From Tricholomella constricta (Eukaryota > Basidiomycota > Agaricomycetes > Agaricales > Lyophyllaceae): a stretch of 64,000 nt of DNA. Each line of letters begins with the position of its first letter. Position 1 is the stretch's first letter. Location: assembly GCA_013368375.1 (NCBI GenBank), contig JAACJP010000001.1, forward strand, positions 1,736,001-1,800,000, written 5' to 3'. This document shows positions 24,205-35,600 of this stretch, piece after piece. A program made the position numbers and the translations under genes. The notes under the pieces were generated by a model that saw only the letters and a program-made list of their open reading frames with translations, did not search any database and was not told where the DNA came from.

Positions 24205-26541
24205 TCATCGTTGCGGTCGTCGACCAGCAGTAACTATTTTTCGTCGTGCATCTTCCTCCAAATTCGCCCAGTACGCGATCTCTTGTTGAGATTTTGGATG
24301 AGCCGAGAGATGGGTTCCTTTCTGAAAGAGGACAAAAGCAAAGTCAGCTCGTTTAATGACACGATGAGGACCAGCCTACACTCAAGCCCTGAAGTAGTAA
24401 TTCATAAGTGCCGGACAGAGCAGTTGCTTTTGCTACAACATCACTGATGAAGTTTGAGTGTCGCAAGATCAATTTTGACAGTTCTTGCCGTAGACGAAGT
24501 AGGCTGCCACCAGTTATTAGTGATGATAGGCAGCGAAATAAAGACACTCTACTTTGAGAAGATCATCGTTTCCTCCTCTTGCTCTGTCAAGACAATAAAT
24601 GAGTTGAACAAGACGGTGTATCTTTTGCATATCTGGGCTTCTATTCAATGTAAGGTTCAAAAATCTGGTAGGTTCCAACGCACATTTGAAACGCTCGCAT
24701 CCGTAGTCGCCACAGCGCGACTAAAGTACCCTGTGCTTGCACCTTCTGCCACTTTCTTGAGGCCTTCGGCATGCTCTGCCATGACTCTCTGGAACACGGG
24801 CCACATTTGCAACCGTAGGCCAAAAACAAAGAATTCCACGGGTGGACAATTGCGTTTTTGTACCTCCAAGACAATATCTTCCGTTAACCGGATCATCGTG
24901 AGGAGAGGAACCGCAGGCGGTACGGGATCGAGCACCGATTTAACAAAAGTCTATGGAAAGGTACGTCAGTGAGCGTGCGGAGTATAGAGGTAGCAAACGC
25001 ATTTACGTCGCAATATATCAGAACAGGGTCCATGATCTGCTTCCATATCGCATCTGAACTAGCTTGTTCCACCTTTGCTGTCTCGACTGCAGCGATGGCG
25101 TTCATTATGTTTGCAGTTCTGACGCGTGATCCGCCGTAATCTGATCCAGAAATAGATCTATTGTCGGCAAAAGTCGCTCTGTCTGGTGAGAGTAGTGAGG
25201 TGGGGGATAAGAGTGAATTATTCGAGTCTTCAGTCGGTAGGAAGGCTTCAACGGAGAAGAATGTTTTCACGAAAGTGTACTCTGCAGTGGCGTTATCCAT
25301 GAGAACAAGTAGCAGCGATCTAAGCAATGCCTCTATGGGTTCTTTCTTTTCTCTCAGTTTAGCGGGGCGACGAAAGAAAATTTTAAAAAGCATCACTTAC
25401 ATGCATCTTATTATCTGCCATATATGCCAATGTAACGCCAGGGCCCTCTATTCTGGCATATCCAAGGCGTTCTAAATCGATGTGAAGATCCTTCTCTCGT
25501 TCACTCGTTATGATAGGCTCGTGCTTCTCGATAGAGCGCCCCTACAGGAACATGTTGAGCTACACATAGGTGAATGCAATGAGGACATACCTTGATCCAA
25601 CCAAGGCTTCGGGCATATCTCCTGAAACCAGTCTCATAGTACACCCTCGCTGCCCCCACATACGACCGCTGCACTTCGTGAGCAACGTTGGGAGCCTGGC
25701 GTTGCAGAAAGGCAAACAATTCACTGTACTTCAGCAGAACAGATGTCTGGATGACTTGCATATTAGTCGTGACACTTCCTCGTATGGGCTGGAACAGCGC
25801 AAGGAAAAACGCCCGGAGTTTGGTTGCAGCCTGTGAAGAGGTCAAGGACTATCGAATACCAATGAAAAGTAGGGCTGACCACTATACGGAGGCCTTCTGC
25901 AACCTCCCCTAAGTCTCTAGCGGCTTTCACGCGGGAGCGCGCTTTCGTCGTCTCCAGCCGTCTCTCGAAATCCTGTATTACCTCGATCCATGATTCTCCC
26001 ACAGGCGAATCCAGAATTACAGTTGCCAGAGCGGGAGGTATAGTGATGTCAGATATGAGGTTCGACAGGGGTTTCTCGATTCTCTAGATGGCCGCGTTCA
26101 GCTACAAAGCGTCGAATAGTGGACTAGTCAGACTGGACTTACCCGCCGACTTTTGAGCCTGTTCTCGATATCTTTACTTCTGTCCTGTAATTCCGATATC
26201 TGACCAGAGACTGCCGAGAGGTCTTTCTGAAATGTAGAAAGAAAAGATTCTAGGGAGTCAAGGAGGTCGACGCTCGTCTGTGGATCATCGTCAAGCTCAG
26301 TAATAGAAACAAGAGATATTGGTCATACCTGTACTTGTTCATGAAGCTCGATGAACTCTTTTGCCCTTCTGCGGTCTTGTTCATCCAGTGAGAAAAGCGC
26401 GAAACGCGCGGGTATGTATAACAAGACGTACATATGTGTTCAGGCTCTGCCGGATGTAATGTTGTCTGCTCTATGCGCTCAAGGTGACTGTTCTGTAAAA
26501 ATATAGAATTGGAAAGCCATACCATTGTATTGAGCAGCCAT
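24205..26541 (-). CDS. VPS52: GARP complex subunit VPS52
   Basis: Minus-strand gene with several exons. VPS52 (SAC2) is the core subunit of the GARP tether that receives endosome-derived vesicles at the trans-Golgi. Diagnostic parts are the coiled coil EFIELHEQV ... SVDLLDSLESFLSTFQKDLS, VSGQISELQDRSKDIENRLK, then EKPLSNLISDITIPPALATV and the helical repeats with FFLALFQPIRGSVTTNMQVI, LLKYSELFAFLQRQAPNVAH and YYETGFRRYARSLGWIK. The C-terminus ends HLSAHPKSQQEIAYWANLEE and RRPQR, stop at 24205. The start at 26541 (MAAQYN) joins through a 52 bp intron to the next exon; this first junction is less certain than the rest. Confidence 0.85.
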
Positions 26542-27319
26542 TATTGAGAGAAGGAAATGCTGTCCAGTTTCCCGACGAATCAAGGCGGCGTGTCAGCGCT
26601 GAAGCGCTGAGTGGAGTAGTACGCAGTCGCCAGTCGCGTTAAATTGGGTTACGTAATGAACGATCTATTCAAATATCTTCAAGTTACACACCCGCATCGT
26701 CCATTTGTGTCACTCATCCATCCAGCTCGCCGGTAGGATGTGGGCCAAAGCTCGACAAAGGGAATTCGATACACGTCGCGTGCGCACAAAGTCTTCGACT
26801 TCGTTCTCATGTTCTGAAATTCCAAAAAAGTTCGTCGACTCACAATTTTTTACGCAAATTTACCTTGTTCCTAGATATCACAACCTGAGTTACTACATAA
26901 TGTAACGTAGTCGGGAATTGAATCTATCCTCTATCACTGTCTCCTCCCCACTGTTCCTCAACCTTTGGACGACTCTGTGTGCGATAACGACAACGACCTT
27001 TTCTTTAGGGACCGTTGCTTTTATTGTGAGCCGCCTGCTGCCTACCGACCCGGAAGATCCCACCTGACCACAGCCAATGTACCTCTCCGATGTATCAAGA
27101 TCTTGAGCCTCGTTAGCACTTATGTACTTGCGGGGCCCATGGTGACGATGCTCCTGGCCGACCTCAGTGCAGACATTCTGGAGAATTGATTGAAAGAAGT
27201 CACGCAACGGGACGATGCCAGTAAGTGATACCCGTTCACGAACACTGCGAAAACAAACCTTGGAAGCTGAAAGATCAGTGGACATGATGAATTTTTAAAT
27301 CATTTACAAAGTGCGGCGC
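26542..27319. other. spacer with one doubtful small gene
   Basis: Between the VPS52 start and the end of the next minus-strand gene. It contains one weak minus-strand candidate (26893-27285) and otherwise AT-rich, promoter-like sequence. A plus-strand frame at 26705-26905 has no conserved features and is not called. Confidence 0.4.
26893..27285 (-). CDS. hypothetical small protein, intron structure unclear
   Basis: The minus-strand frame is open for 130 codons from MSTDLSASKV. Within it are good splice signals: a donor after ...SASK (GTTTGT), acceptors ending CTCCAG, and a near-perfect branch site (GTGCTAACGAG) about 27100. The true product may therefore be a spliced protein of 50-90 residues. 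One frame reads FNQFSRMSALRSARSIVTMG, which resembles a mitochondrial presequence. I recognise no family and cannot choose between models. Confidence 0.3.
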   Translation of the reverse strand: MSTDLSASKVCFRSVRERVSLTGIVPLRDFFQSILQNVCTEVGQEHRHHGPRKYISANEAQDLDTSERYIGCGQVGSSGSVGSRRLTIKATVPKEKVVVVIAHRVVQRLRNSGEETVIEDRFNSRLRYIM

Positions 27320-27355
27320 CGGAAATGTGCAAAATAAAACCTCAAGGTCCAGAGA

Positions 27356-29374
27356 TTAGGCCAGTGCATAGTTCAAAGAAGATGTGCTCGACGCGTGGTG
27401 TGAGGGTGTATAAGTATGCCGCTCATCAAGTGTCTGTAGTTCGTCGCCAGAAACCTCACTCTCCTCTCCAAGGGCAACAAATTGATCCCAGTCAAACCCA
27501 GGGGGATCTTCTACAAGTGTGGCCAAAACGTCCGGTAGGTCCGGGTACTGCATCTGCGAGGCCTTGATCCACTGTCTGCTGATCATCCAAGTAGCCACAC
27601 GCTTCGGTGGGAGGAGAAACTCCTCTTTGGGAGGACCAGTGCAGCGTTCCTTCCTTCCCACTCCGCGTTTGGGCATCAGGAACTTATCTGCCCTCTCTTC
27701 GTCATCGAGGATGCCATAGAATCTTTTCAGCCGCGTACTCCGCCAATGAAACCCACGGGTGCGTAACACTCCAGAAGAGCGGGTACCGTTTTCATCGTAG
27801 TCAGATTCCTCCGAGGACATGCACTCCAACTGAAGTGCACCGTCGAAAGTCACATGCTGCAAGGCGTCGACTTTCATCCTCGCATCAGAGCGATTACTCA
27901 GTTTCTGTGGCAGGGGGAGATGTATTACTGAAAGCAAAACGCAGTTGTCGAGTGACGACTCACTATCTTTCTCCGCGACAGGTGTCTCGCCTTCCGAGCC
28001 TTGTTTTCCTCCCGCTTCTTGTGATGCAAGGCAAGTGCTTCGTCCCTTTGCGCCTTGAACTTCTGCCTGAAAGTGACGAACGACGCCTCAAAGGCAGCAT
28101 CCAGAACTTTTTTCAGGAAGTCCTTGTCCACAACGTGCTTGTACATCCTGCGGTTTGCCTTGATGTCCGCTATTACACGTTCCTTCATGCGAGAATTATG
28201 GACAGATTGCTTCGTTGTCTTATCCCACACGAAGCGGACGGGGTCTTTGGGACCGAGGGGCATATCCTCCCTATGGCTGTCCGGTAAGTGTTTGTCGCTT
28301 TCAACCTGCATAAGGCGTAGAATGTGTTCACGTATGGCATGCTGGGTGACAACCATGAGGATAAAGGTAACGAGAGGTTTACTAAGTTACTTACATGAAT
28401 GGTGAGGCAGCGTTTATCATGATGGCTGATGCGCTTCAAAGGCCGGCCACTGTTTGACGCGGAACTATCTGAGCTATCGCCGTCGTCATCACTAGAAAGA
28501 TCAGAGGTCTGCCTTTTCCTCCGATTACCGGGAGAGGTGGGTAGATCATGGTGTAATTGAGACGGTTGAACAAAAGTAAGTTGTGGGGATGGCGAAGGTG
28601 TCACTGAAGGAGCTGGAGTCTCAACAACAATGGGCTCTGGTTGAGGCGATATCTGAAAATGTCCGCTGTATGAGGTGTGACCAGGGAACGCTTGGCTTGA
28701 GGATCCTTGTACGAAACTAGGGTATGTGTACGAGGACGGCTGAGAGATCGGTGATATGGGTGAAGCAGGTTGCGGAGGCCTTTGAATAGCTATTGGAGGC
28801 GACATGTTGTGCTGAGGGGTTAAAAGGCCCGACGAAGAAGGTGACTTCGAGTTCGCGCTGACTGTCGATTGAAGCGTAGTAATTTCTTGACGCATTTCAA
28901 GCATCATTCTTTCCATTTCTGCTTGCCGCTGCGTAAATTTCGCCTCTTGCTCCTGTTCCCATGCTACTCTTCGCCTCCTTTCGATCTCTTGGGATTCCCG
29001 AGTAGCGACCACAATGCGAAGGAGTTCCTGGACGGCCTGGATGTTGGCAGGGTTGGGCTGCCGCGTTACGACAGTAGTCGTAACTATTTCACTATAATGA
29101 TATGAGTGACTGTGGTATTGCACGATCCCAAAGCTTACGGGGGCGGGGGTGGAGGTGGCTCAGATATGGCCGATTCCAACTCACTACGATGGGGGATATA
29201 GGGCTGAGCCGGAGGTTGTGCTACCAAGTTATATGGTGTGGAATATGCAGAGGAAGATGTGCGAGATCTCGACTGGTTGATATACGGGTTAAGGGCATTG
29301 GAGAGCTCACTGGAGGGCATGGCCTCGCATTGATCGCCCCAAGTTGGGTCGTTGATCACAGGTGTGTGAGTCAA
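27356..29374 (-). CDS. uncharacterised coiled-coil, basic protein
   Basis: At least four exons on the minus strand. The protein starts at 29374 (MTHTPVINDPTW) or more likely 29320 (MPSSELSNALNPYINQS). It then has a polyproline run, a charged coiled coil (IERRRRVAWEQEQEAKFTQR, AEMERMMLEMRQEITTLQST), a long Pro/Ser/Gln-rich segment and an acidic Ser/Asp patch (SSDDDGDSSDSSASNSGR). A globular basic part follows (VTQHAIREHILRLMQ, YKHVVDKDFLKKVLDAAFEA, HHKKREENKARKARHLSRRK), and a C-terminal part with GFHWRSTRLKRFYGILDDEE. I know of no named domain; it looks like a basidiomycete-restricted nuclear protein, which is inference from composition. It diverges from RPN11 with only about 100 bp between starts. 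Confidence 0.7.
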
Positions 29375-29475
29375 ATGCCACTAACATACATGCATAAACA
29401 GGGTCACAACATCATCCCTCATACAGCGACGCGTCACCTGGAAAGACCTCACTTCACCGTACTCTTCAATTCAAA

Positions 29476-30677
29476 ATGGACCAAGACTTCGAAAACATGA
29501 TGTCCCAGGCTCAGGCCAGACAGGGCCAACAGGCTCCACGTGGTGATGCGACAACTCCAGACAAGTACGCAATCCATCTGGTCCTTGTTCAACTTGCAGT
29601 AATTAATCGCGTTTTCTTGCAGCGGCGAAGTCATTCACATATCATCGCTCGCTCTCCTGAAGGTTTGTTCTAGCTCACAGTCTTACAACCTGTGGCTAAG
29701 ACGTAAATAGATGCTCAAACACGGTCGTGCAGGAGTTCCCATGGAAGTTATGGGTCTTATGTTGGGAGAGTTCGTGGACGAATACACCGTCCAAGTGATC
29801 GACGTATTTGCTATGCCTCAGTCCGGAACGACAGTCACGGTCGAATCTGTTGATCATGTCTTTCAAACGAAGATGGTGGATATGTTGAAACAGACCGGAC
29901 GGTGAGTGTCTTACCGAACCATCCTCTCCAACCGTTAACTTTGGAGGTAATACTAGGCCTGAAATGGTCGTGGGATGGTACCATTCACATCCAGGATTTG
30001 GCTGTTGGTTGTCAAGCGTGGATATCAACACGCAGCAGGTGACTACGTTCCATACAATGATTAGAATTGCTGCTGACCCAGTTCAGTCCTTCGAATCCCT
30101 CAATTCCCGCTCAGTAGCCGTTGTGATTGATCCCATACAGTCCGTGAAAGGCAAAGTCGTCATTGACGCTTTCCGCCTCATCAATCCCCATGCCGTTATC
30201 TCTGGTCGCGAACCGCGGCAAACCACATCGAACATCGGCCACATCAACAAACCTTCAATACAGGCTCTTATTCACGGTCTAAATCGCCACTATTATTCTA
30301 TAGCTGTCAACTACCGGAAGACAGAACTTGAACAGTCCATGCTGATGAATCTTCACAAACGAAATTGGACGGAGGGGCTGAAACTGCGAGACTTCCATAT
30401 CCACAAGGAGGCTAATGAGAAGGCGATCAAGGTATGTTTTTATTACTCGTGACTTGCACCGTGGTGACAACTCTGGTCCTTTCTTCAGGCGATGCTCACC
30501 CTGTCCGAGGCTTACAATAAATCCGTGCAAGAAGAGTCGACCTTGACTCCCGAGCAGCTCAAGACACGGCACGTTGGGAAGCAGGATCCTAAAAGGCACT
30601 TGGAGGAAGCCGTTGAGAAGGCGATGGGAGATCAGGTCGTCCAGAACCTTGGGACTATGCTCCTAGCGGAGCTATAG
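29476..30677 (+). CDS. RPN11: 26S proteasome deubiquitinase RPN11
   Basis: Exons 29476-29564, 29623-29662, 29711-29901, 29957-30038, 30087-30431, 30489-30677; 311 residues, the usual family length. It is the zinc metalloprotease of the proteasome lid that removes ubiquitin chains from substrates during degradation. The MPN+ domain carries the JAMM motif [14 protein letters not shown], with zinc ligands His116, His118 and Asp129, and the catalytic Glu in [11 protein letters not shown]. The C-terminal helices ([39 protein letters not shown]) match the lid-binding part. The fourth intron (30039-30086, 48 bp) follows residue 134 and has no stop in frame, so retention would insert 16 residues close to the active site. 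Confidence 0.96.
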
Positions 30678-30841
30678 GCTTGGTGTGATGTACATGTCGT
30701 TGGAGTATAGCGTAATTATATTTGTTCATTCTGATCAAGGACTGGAGACGTGTAAGGCAGGTACGTATCTGTTTGGAGGATCGCGACAGCTTAATGGACA
30801 CAGGGGCGTTCTCCCAAGGACCCCAAGGCGTCACAAGACCA

Positions 30842-31352
30842 TTAGCCTCCATGGCCAGGTTCCGGAATCCTAGCTATGGTGCCTTGGGGGCGAACGTCTT
30901 TGTCCTCAAGAACATGGTCGCTGCGCTTAGTGTAGCCATCGTCAGCGCTCGCATCGATTATACAACTGGAACTGTCAGGCAACAGCAATACTGAGTCCAT
31001 TGAAAGATCGTCATCTCTGCAAATAGCACAGTCGATTGCAAAGATAGTCGGTCCCACACCACGATGGATGCTGAAGCACGAGACCTCTGAATCTTATCGA
31101 GGGCCATTGGTATCCGCTCCCAACTTTGTTTCTGCGATCGAAATGCCGGAGCTCGTTGCATTAGTTTGATCAGGACGGCTCCTCGCATTCATTTAGGAAG
31201 ACCAAGTGACCTGGAGCGACCCAAATATGGCGTCTTTGTCGCGCAGGGTCCGAAACGAGAAGAATCGAAGATTGACGTTCAGACGTGATCGCGAGCAGGA
31301 CCCCAAAACCTCCAACGGACAGATCTGCGCGAGTCAGCTTTGGAGATGACAC
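30842..31352 (-). CDS. hypothetical protein, poorly resolved
   Basis: Minus-strand frames suggest a small spliced gene. The first begins MSSPKLTRADLSVGGFGVLL and continues TSERQSSILLVSDPARQRRH. A second holds WERIPMALDKIQRSRASAS and a third DDLSMDSVLLLPDSSSCIID up to a stop at 30842. A branch-like AAACTAATGC followed by TCGCAG near 31140 supports an intron. No family is recognised, and not all junctions keep the frame in my reading. It lies between the 3' end of RPN11 and that of the bS18m gene. Confidence 0.35.
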
Positions 31353-31367
31353 GAAATAGTGTATTCG

Positions 31368-32065
31368 TCATGTTTTACGAGTTTTGGGTTTGTACTGTGA
31401 GTATAGACCCTGTGTTCTGCTGAGGACTGGGATGATACCCATCATCTTTGCCCTCCGGATTGCCTTGCCAATTCTTCGTTGGCTTTTCGACGTTAGACCA
31501 GTTATGTTGCGGCCATATATTTTACCCATCTCCGACATGTAGTGCGAGAGAATTTCGGGGTTCATCGCCTGCGATAGCGGGTCAATGTCAAATTGATGGA
31601 ACACGTCGTTATAGCGTGCAATTGCGGGTGGGGGTCCAACGGCGGCTCGGCGTGGCATGTATGTACGAGGGGCATTGAAGCGTGCTTTGTACGTGAGCTC
31701 GTGCGGTTTAACAAACTGCGTGCAATTAGAAAGAAAACGCGACTACGATTCTAAGAAAAAGACGCACGCGACTTGGCTGGAAGGCTTTCCACTTTGTAGC
31801 GGGCGCTTGCCCGCGACGCAGCCCTACACAGATTTTGTTGTAAGAAGACGTCAGGGCGAAATCCTCAGAAATACTGACCAGTGTTGGGGGCTGCAAAAGC
31901 CTTCTGGGGGGGCGGCGTTGCCTGCTTATCCCCTTCTTGCATTAGCACTTCAGTAACGGTGCCCCAGGAGTCGGTCGGGGAAGCTTCTGCTGAGTAGTTG
32001 GCTGCTAGAATTGGACGGACGGCAGCGGCTGAGCGACGGCCAACATGGCGAAGAAGGGTGAGCAT
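31368..32065 (-). CDS. RSM18: mitochondrial small-subunit ribosomal protein bS18m
   Basis: Three exons: 32065-31879, 31823-31768, 31715-31368; 196 residues. The N-terminus MLTLLRHVGRRSAAAVRPIL is a classic mitochondrial presequence (Arg-rich, no acid). The C-terminal S18 domain is clear: FDIDPLSQAMNPEILSHYMS, GRNITGLTSKSQRRIGKAIR and RAKMMGIIPVLSR. bS18 sits on the platform of the small ribosomal subunit and contacts rRNA. The middle exon is only 56 bp (GLRRGQAPATKWKAFQPSR) and is required by phase. An in-frame ATG at 32092 exists; 32065 gives the better targeting peptide. Confidence 0.88.
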
Positions 32066-32696
32066 TGACCAGATTGGGTCTATGGCGAGCAATCAGAAAG
32101 GACCAAGATAAAGAGGGTAAGTTGACTTGCATCTTCACGTGGAGAACCTTGAAACTTGTTTTTGCAGCGAGCGGTTGACTTCTGTTGACGGGTCATCCGG
32201 CGCTAACCGAGGTTGAAATTGGCTCCGGGTCGGGACCCTGTGTACCCTGTGACCATAAAAAAATTTGATTTTTCGTGTCTCAGATAGACAAAGCAGGGAA
32301 AGGCGTTGTGGACGACGTGGACGACGACGGGCTCGGTGGGTAAAGGTTGGAAGTAGCTTGGAGATATTATCCGCATACAGCCAGCGCTATCCTCTTCGTC
32401 AATGGGTCTTGGTTCGTTACCTGATGGAGAGTTGCTGATGTGATCAGGCAACCCTTGGAGAATATATCTCTTTCCTAAGCCTTGAGTCCATCCCACCTTC
32501 TCCTGCCTTCACGCCCAGCCCCAACAAGCCCCAGCCCCTTCATGTCGCGCTAGCACTCATCCAAATCTCATATACTCTATAACTTCTCTCTATCTTATCC
32601 TCACACCATACTGGAAACATTGCCTATTTGTGTGGACGGCCACGGTGACTCTGCTACGACGCAGTTTTTACTCCTTGCTGCCCAAATTCCTTCGAC
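32066..32696. promoter_or_regulatory. divergent promoter region, RSM18 / RIM15
   Basis: 631 bp between outward-facing genes. The part next to RIM15 (about 32500-32690) is C/T-rich on the plus strand, typical of fungal promoters and leaders. A minus-strand frame at 32203-32496 has no conserved features and is not called. Confidence 0.4.
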
Positions 32697-35600
32697 ATGT
32701 CCGATTCTGTTTACCAGCGTAGACAGCCGCCTAGTCCCTTGGTGTTCTCTCCCGAGACCGTCTTGTCACCTCCACAGACCCAGCATAGCAATACCAGCAG
32801 CCATGGTTCCGGCTCTAACACTGTATCCATGCCATTCGTACGACGGCATGTCACTCGACGGCTCAAGGCTGCCAAGGCAGAGTGCGATAAAGAGCTTCAG
32901 CGCGTCACAAATAACATCACCACGTTTTTTGAGGAACGCCTGAGAGAGGGAGATCATGAGACGGAGCGCGAACTTCGGGATCGAGAGAGAGGCAGGGACC
33001 GACACCGTGAATCTCTGACACCTGATTCAGAGTCCCTTCGCGATGCTTTCATTCTTCAAGGCGCAGAGCTGGGGTCAGCCCTACAGGCTGATGATTACAG
33101 CTCAGATGGTGGTTACGAAGCAGAGGTCGAGTACGGGCACCACAGTCGTCAACGTGCGTATCTGGTTGACGAAACGCATCCTCATCCACCAACTCTAACG
33201 CATCATGCCTCGTCGCCTGGGCTCAATGTAGCATCGTCTGGGTCTCAGATGAGTCCTGGGACTCTACGTCGCCAAAACACTGCTCCTTGGGACAGGCCAC
33301 TTAGCTCTTCTGTGTCATCAAGTGCCATCGCATCCAGCCCCGCTTCATCAACCATTCTACTCCCTGAACCTTCTCTCACGCGCAAGCCCACCAATCCCAA
33401 CTCCGGCCCCACATCCTGGGGTACAGGCGGAGCATCATCTCGACGACTTTCACGCACAATTCACATCACTGCTCGCCCAACACGTTCCGGTCAAAGCTCT
33501 CGTTCGACTTCGCGTTCCCGCTCTCCGTTGCCACCGCTTTCCACACATGCCAGTTTTTCCGAATTTTCTGCCACGGGACCTGGCTCAGCCAACCGCCGCG
33601 CCTCCCGAATCCTTGTTGACGACCCCGTCGATCCTATCATGACTGCTTTGTACGATATAATTGCAGTGGCGACCGACATCACTGAGATGTCCATCACACA
33701 ACTTACTGCCCAACCCAAGATTTGTGAATCTCTCGTCCAGAGAGTTCAGAACATTGGGAAGGCCTGGGACGATCACCCTGATTGGCACGGACGGAACTGG
33801 TATGTTCAAGTACTTCTAGCCGTTGCTAGTCTCAGTCGAGTGGTTGAATGGTGGGAAGCGGAGAAGCAGTTTTGGAATTTCGACGATAATGACGACGAGC
33901 AGGATGAGCCTCTTACCTTTGTTACCAAGGCCGCCGATGAACCTCTTCCTTCTCCATCGCCGCTGAAACGAGGTGAAACCGAGTTGGAAGGTTTCAGACT
34001 CAATGACGACGAGGAGAACAAGCCTCAATTGACTCGCCCCACGAGCCAAACACGAAAGTCAAGGGGCGAAGAACCAAAGGACCTTTCGGCAGCTAGCTCA
34101 CCACGTAAAACACCAGATGTCCCTCCTCATCCCGCGACCAAAGACAATGAATCGGCGAGAGTGTTGGCAACTGAGCGGTTAAGACTTCAGGCAGAAACTG
34201 CGCACAATCAGAATATCGTGATGGAGCTCAGTCTCGACGGTGACCATTTTATTTGGATCAATCATGCTTGGAGAGTCGTCGTTGGGTGAGTGTTACGACT
34301 TATTCGAGCTGGCGGATTATTCATCTCTCTTACGTGTCTAGGACTGACCCAGAACTGTTGGCTGGAACTCGCATATCGAACTTGCTTGCGCCAAGCGACT
34401 GGGGCGTCTTCAAAGAGGCCACTCAGCGGCTACGAGCGGATGATTCCCACACAGTCGAGGTCAGGTTCAGACTCCAAATCGAACCGACGATGGAGCGGGA
34501 CCCAAACGCTGGGTTTCTCTTCCAGCCAATGGAGGGCAAGGGAATGTTGATGATAGATCGCGAGGACGGCCAACCGTCCCATACCATGTGGGTGGTGAAA
34601 CCTATAGCTCCTGCTCGATATGAACACGACTCGCTCCAACTCGAACTTGCCGACGATGATCTTGCTCCTGAACCTGCTTCGTCCATCGTCCCAACCTTCG
34701 GTGACCGTGCCCACAACGAACCGATGACGCCCTTCAACTTCGCTCACCCTATTATGGTTGACCCTATTCTCTGTCGCATATGCGAATGCCATATCCCTCA
34801 GTGGTACTTCGAGAAGCATAGCGAAACGTGCGCAGAGACTCATCGTCTGGAGGCTGAGATAACGGAGTGCAACGAGTCGATTGGCGAATTACGGAATACT
34901 ATTCGTGAACTAGGTGTCGCGGTCGATCGCTCCTCCCCCAATTCTATCCCAGAATATCGAGGCATGCCCATTTTCACCCCAGCCGCCTCGCCTATCGTGT
35001 CATCGCCTTTGCAATTATTCCGCGCAAATAAAATGCAAAGGTTCGGCATCAAGAAGATTCAAAAGCGGTTGCTTGATCAGCTAGAAGATATTCTACAGGT
35101 GGCAGCGGAGGTCGCCGTACCTGCTCTGAAAGAGGACGAAGCGAAAGAGCCCATTGAGCGCCAACGACTTCTTTCGCCTGGCTCTGAGCGGAAAATCTCC
35201 CAGATCCGCAATTGGGCTAAGCCTACTACTGAGGATCCTGCCTTGGGTCAATTGTTGGAGGATGCTGAACGGGTCATGCGCCAGAAAATCGACAACGTCG
35301 TTCGGATGCAGAACACGATCCGTTATGCGGAGAAGATCTGGCATGAATGGGAAGAGCGGGTGGGAGAGGCTCTTGCCACTATCAATGAACCCGAAGACGG
35401 TAGTGACAGTGACGACGACGAAGAAGAAGACGGTCAGCACGCAGGTGATACAGAGGGCGATGATCATTCCAGTACCAGATCAGTGTACGCCTTCGGAAGT
35501 GAAGCATCCTCAGGGCCAACTCCAATCGCCTCGTCCTCTCCAGCACCCACTCCTACACCCTTCGATACTCGACCGACAAGCATCCCCATCCCATCGGCTC

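Noticed and set aside
27607..28405. Plus-strand frames within the orphan coiled-coil gene
   Set aside because: They lie opposite longer, spliceable minus-strand exons with protein-like composition.
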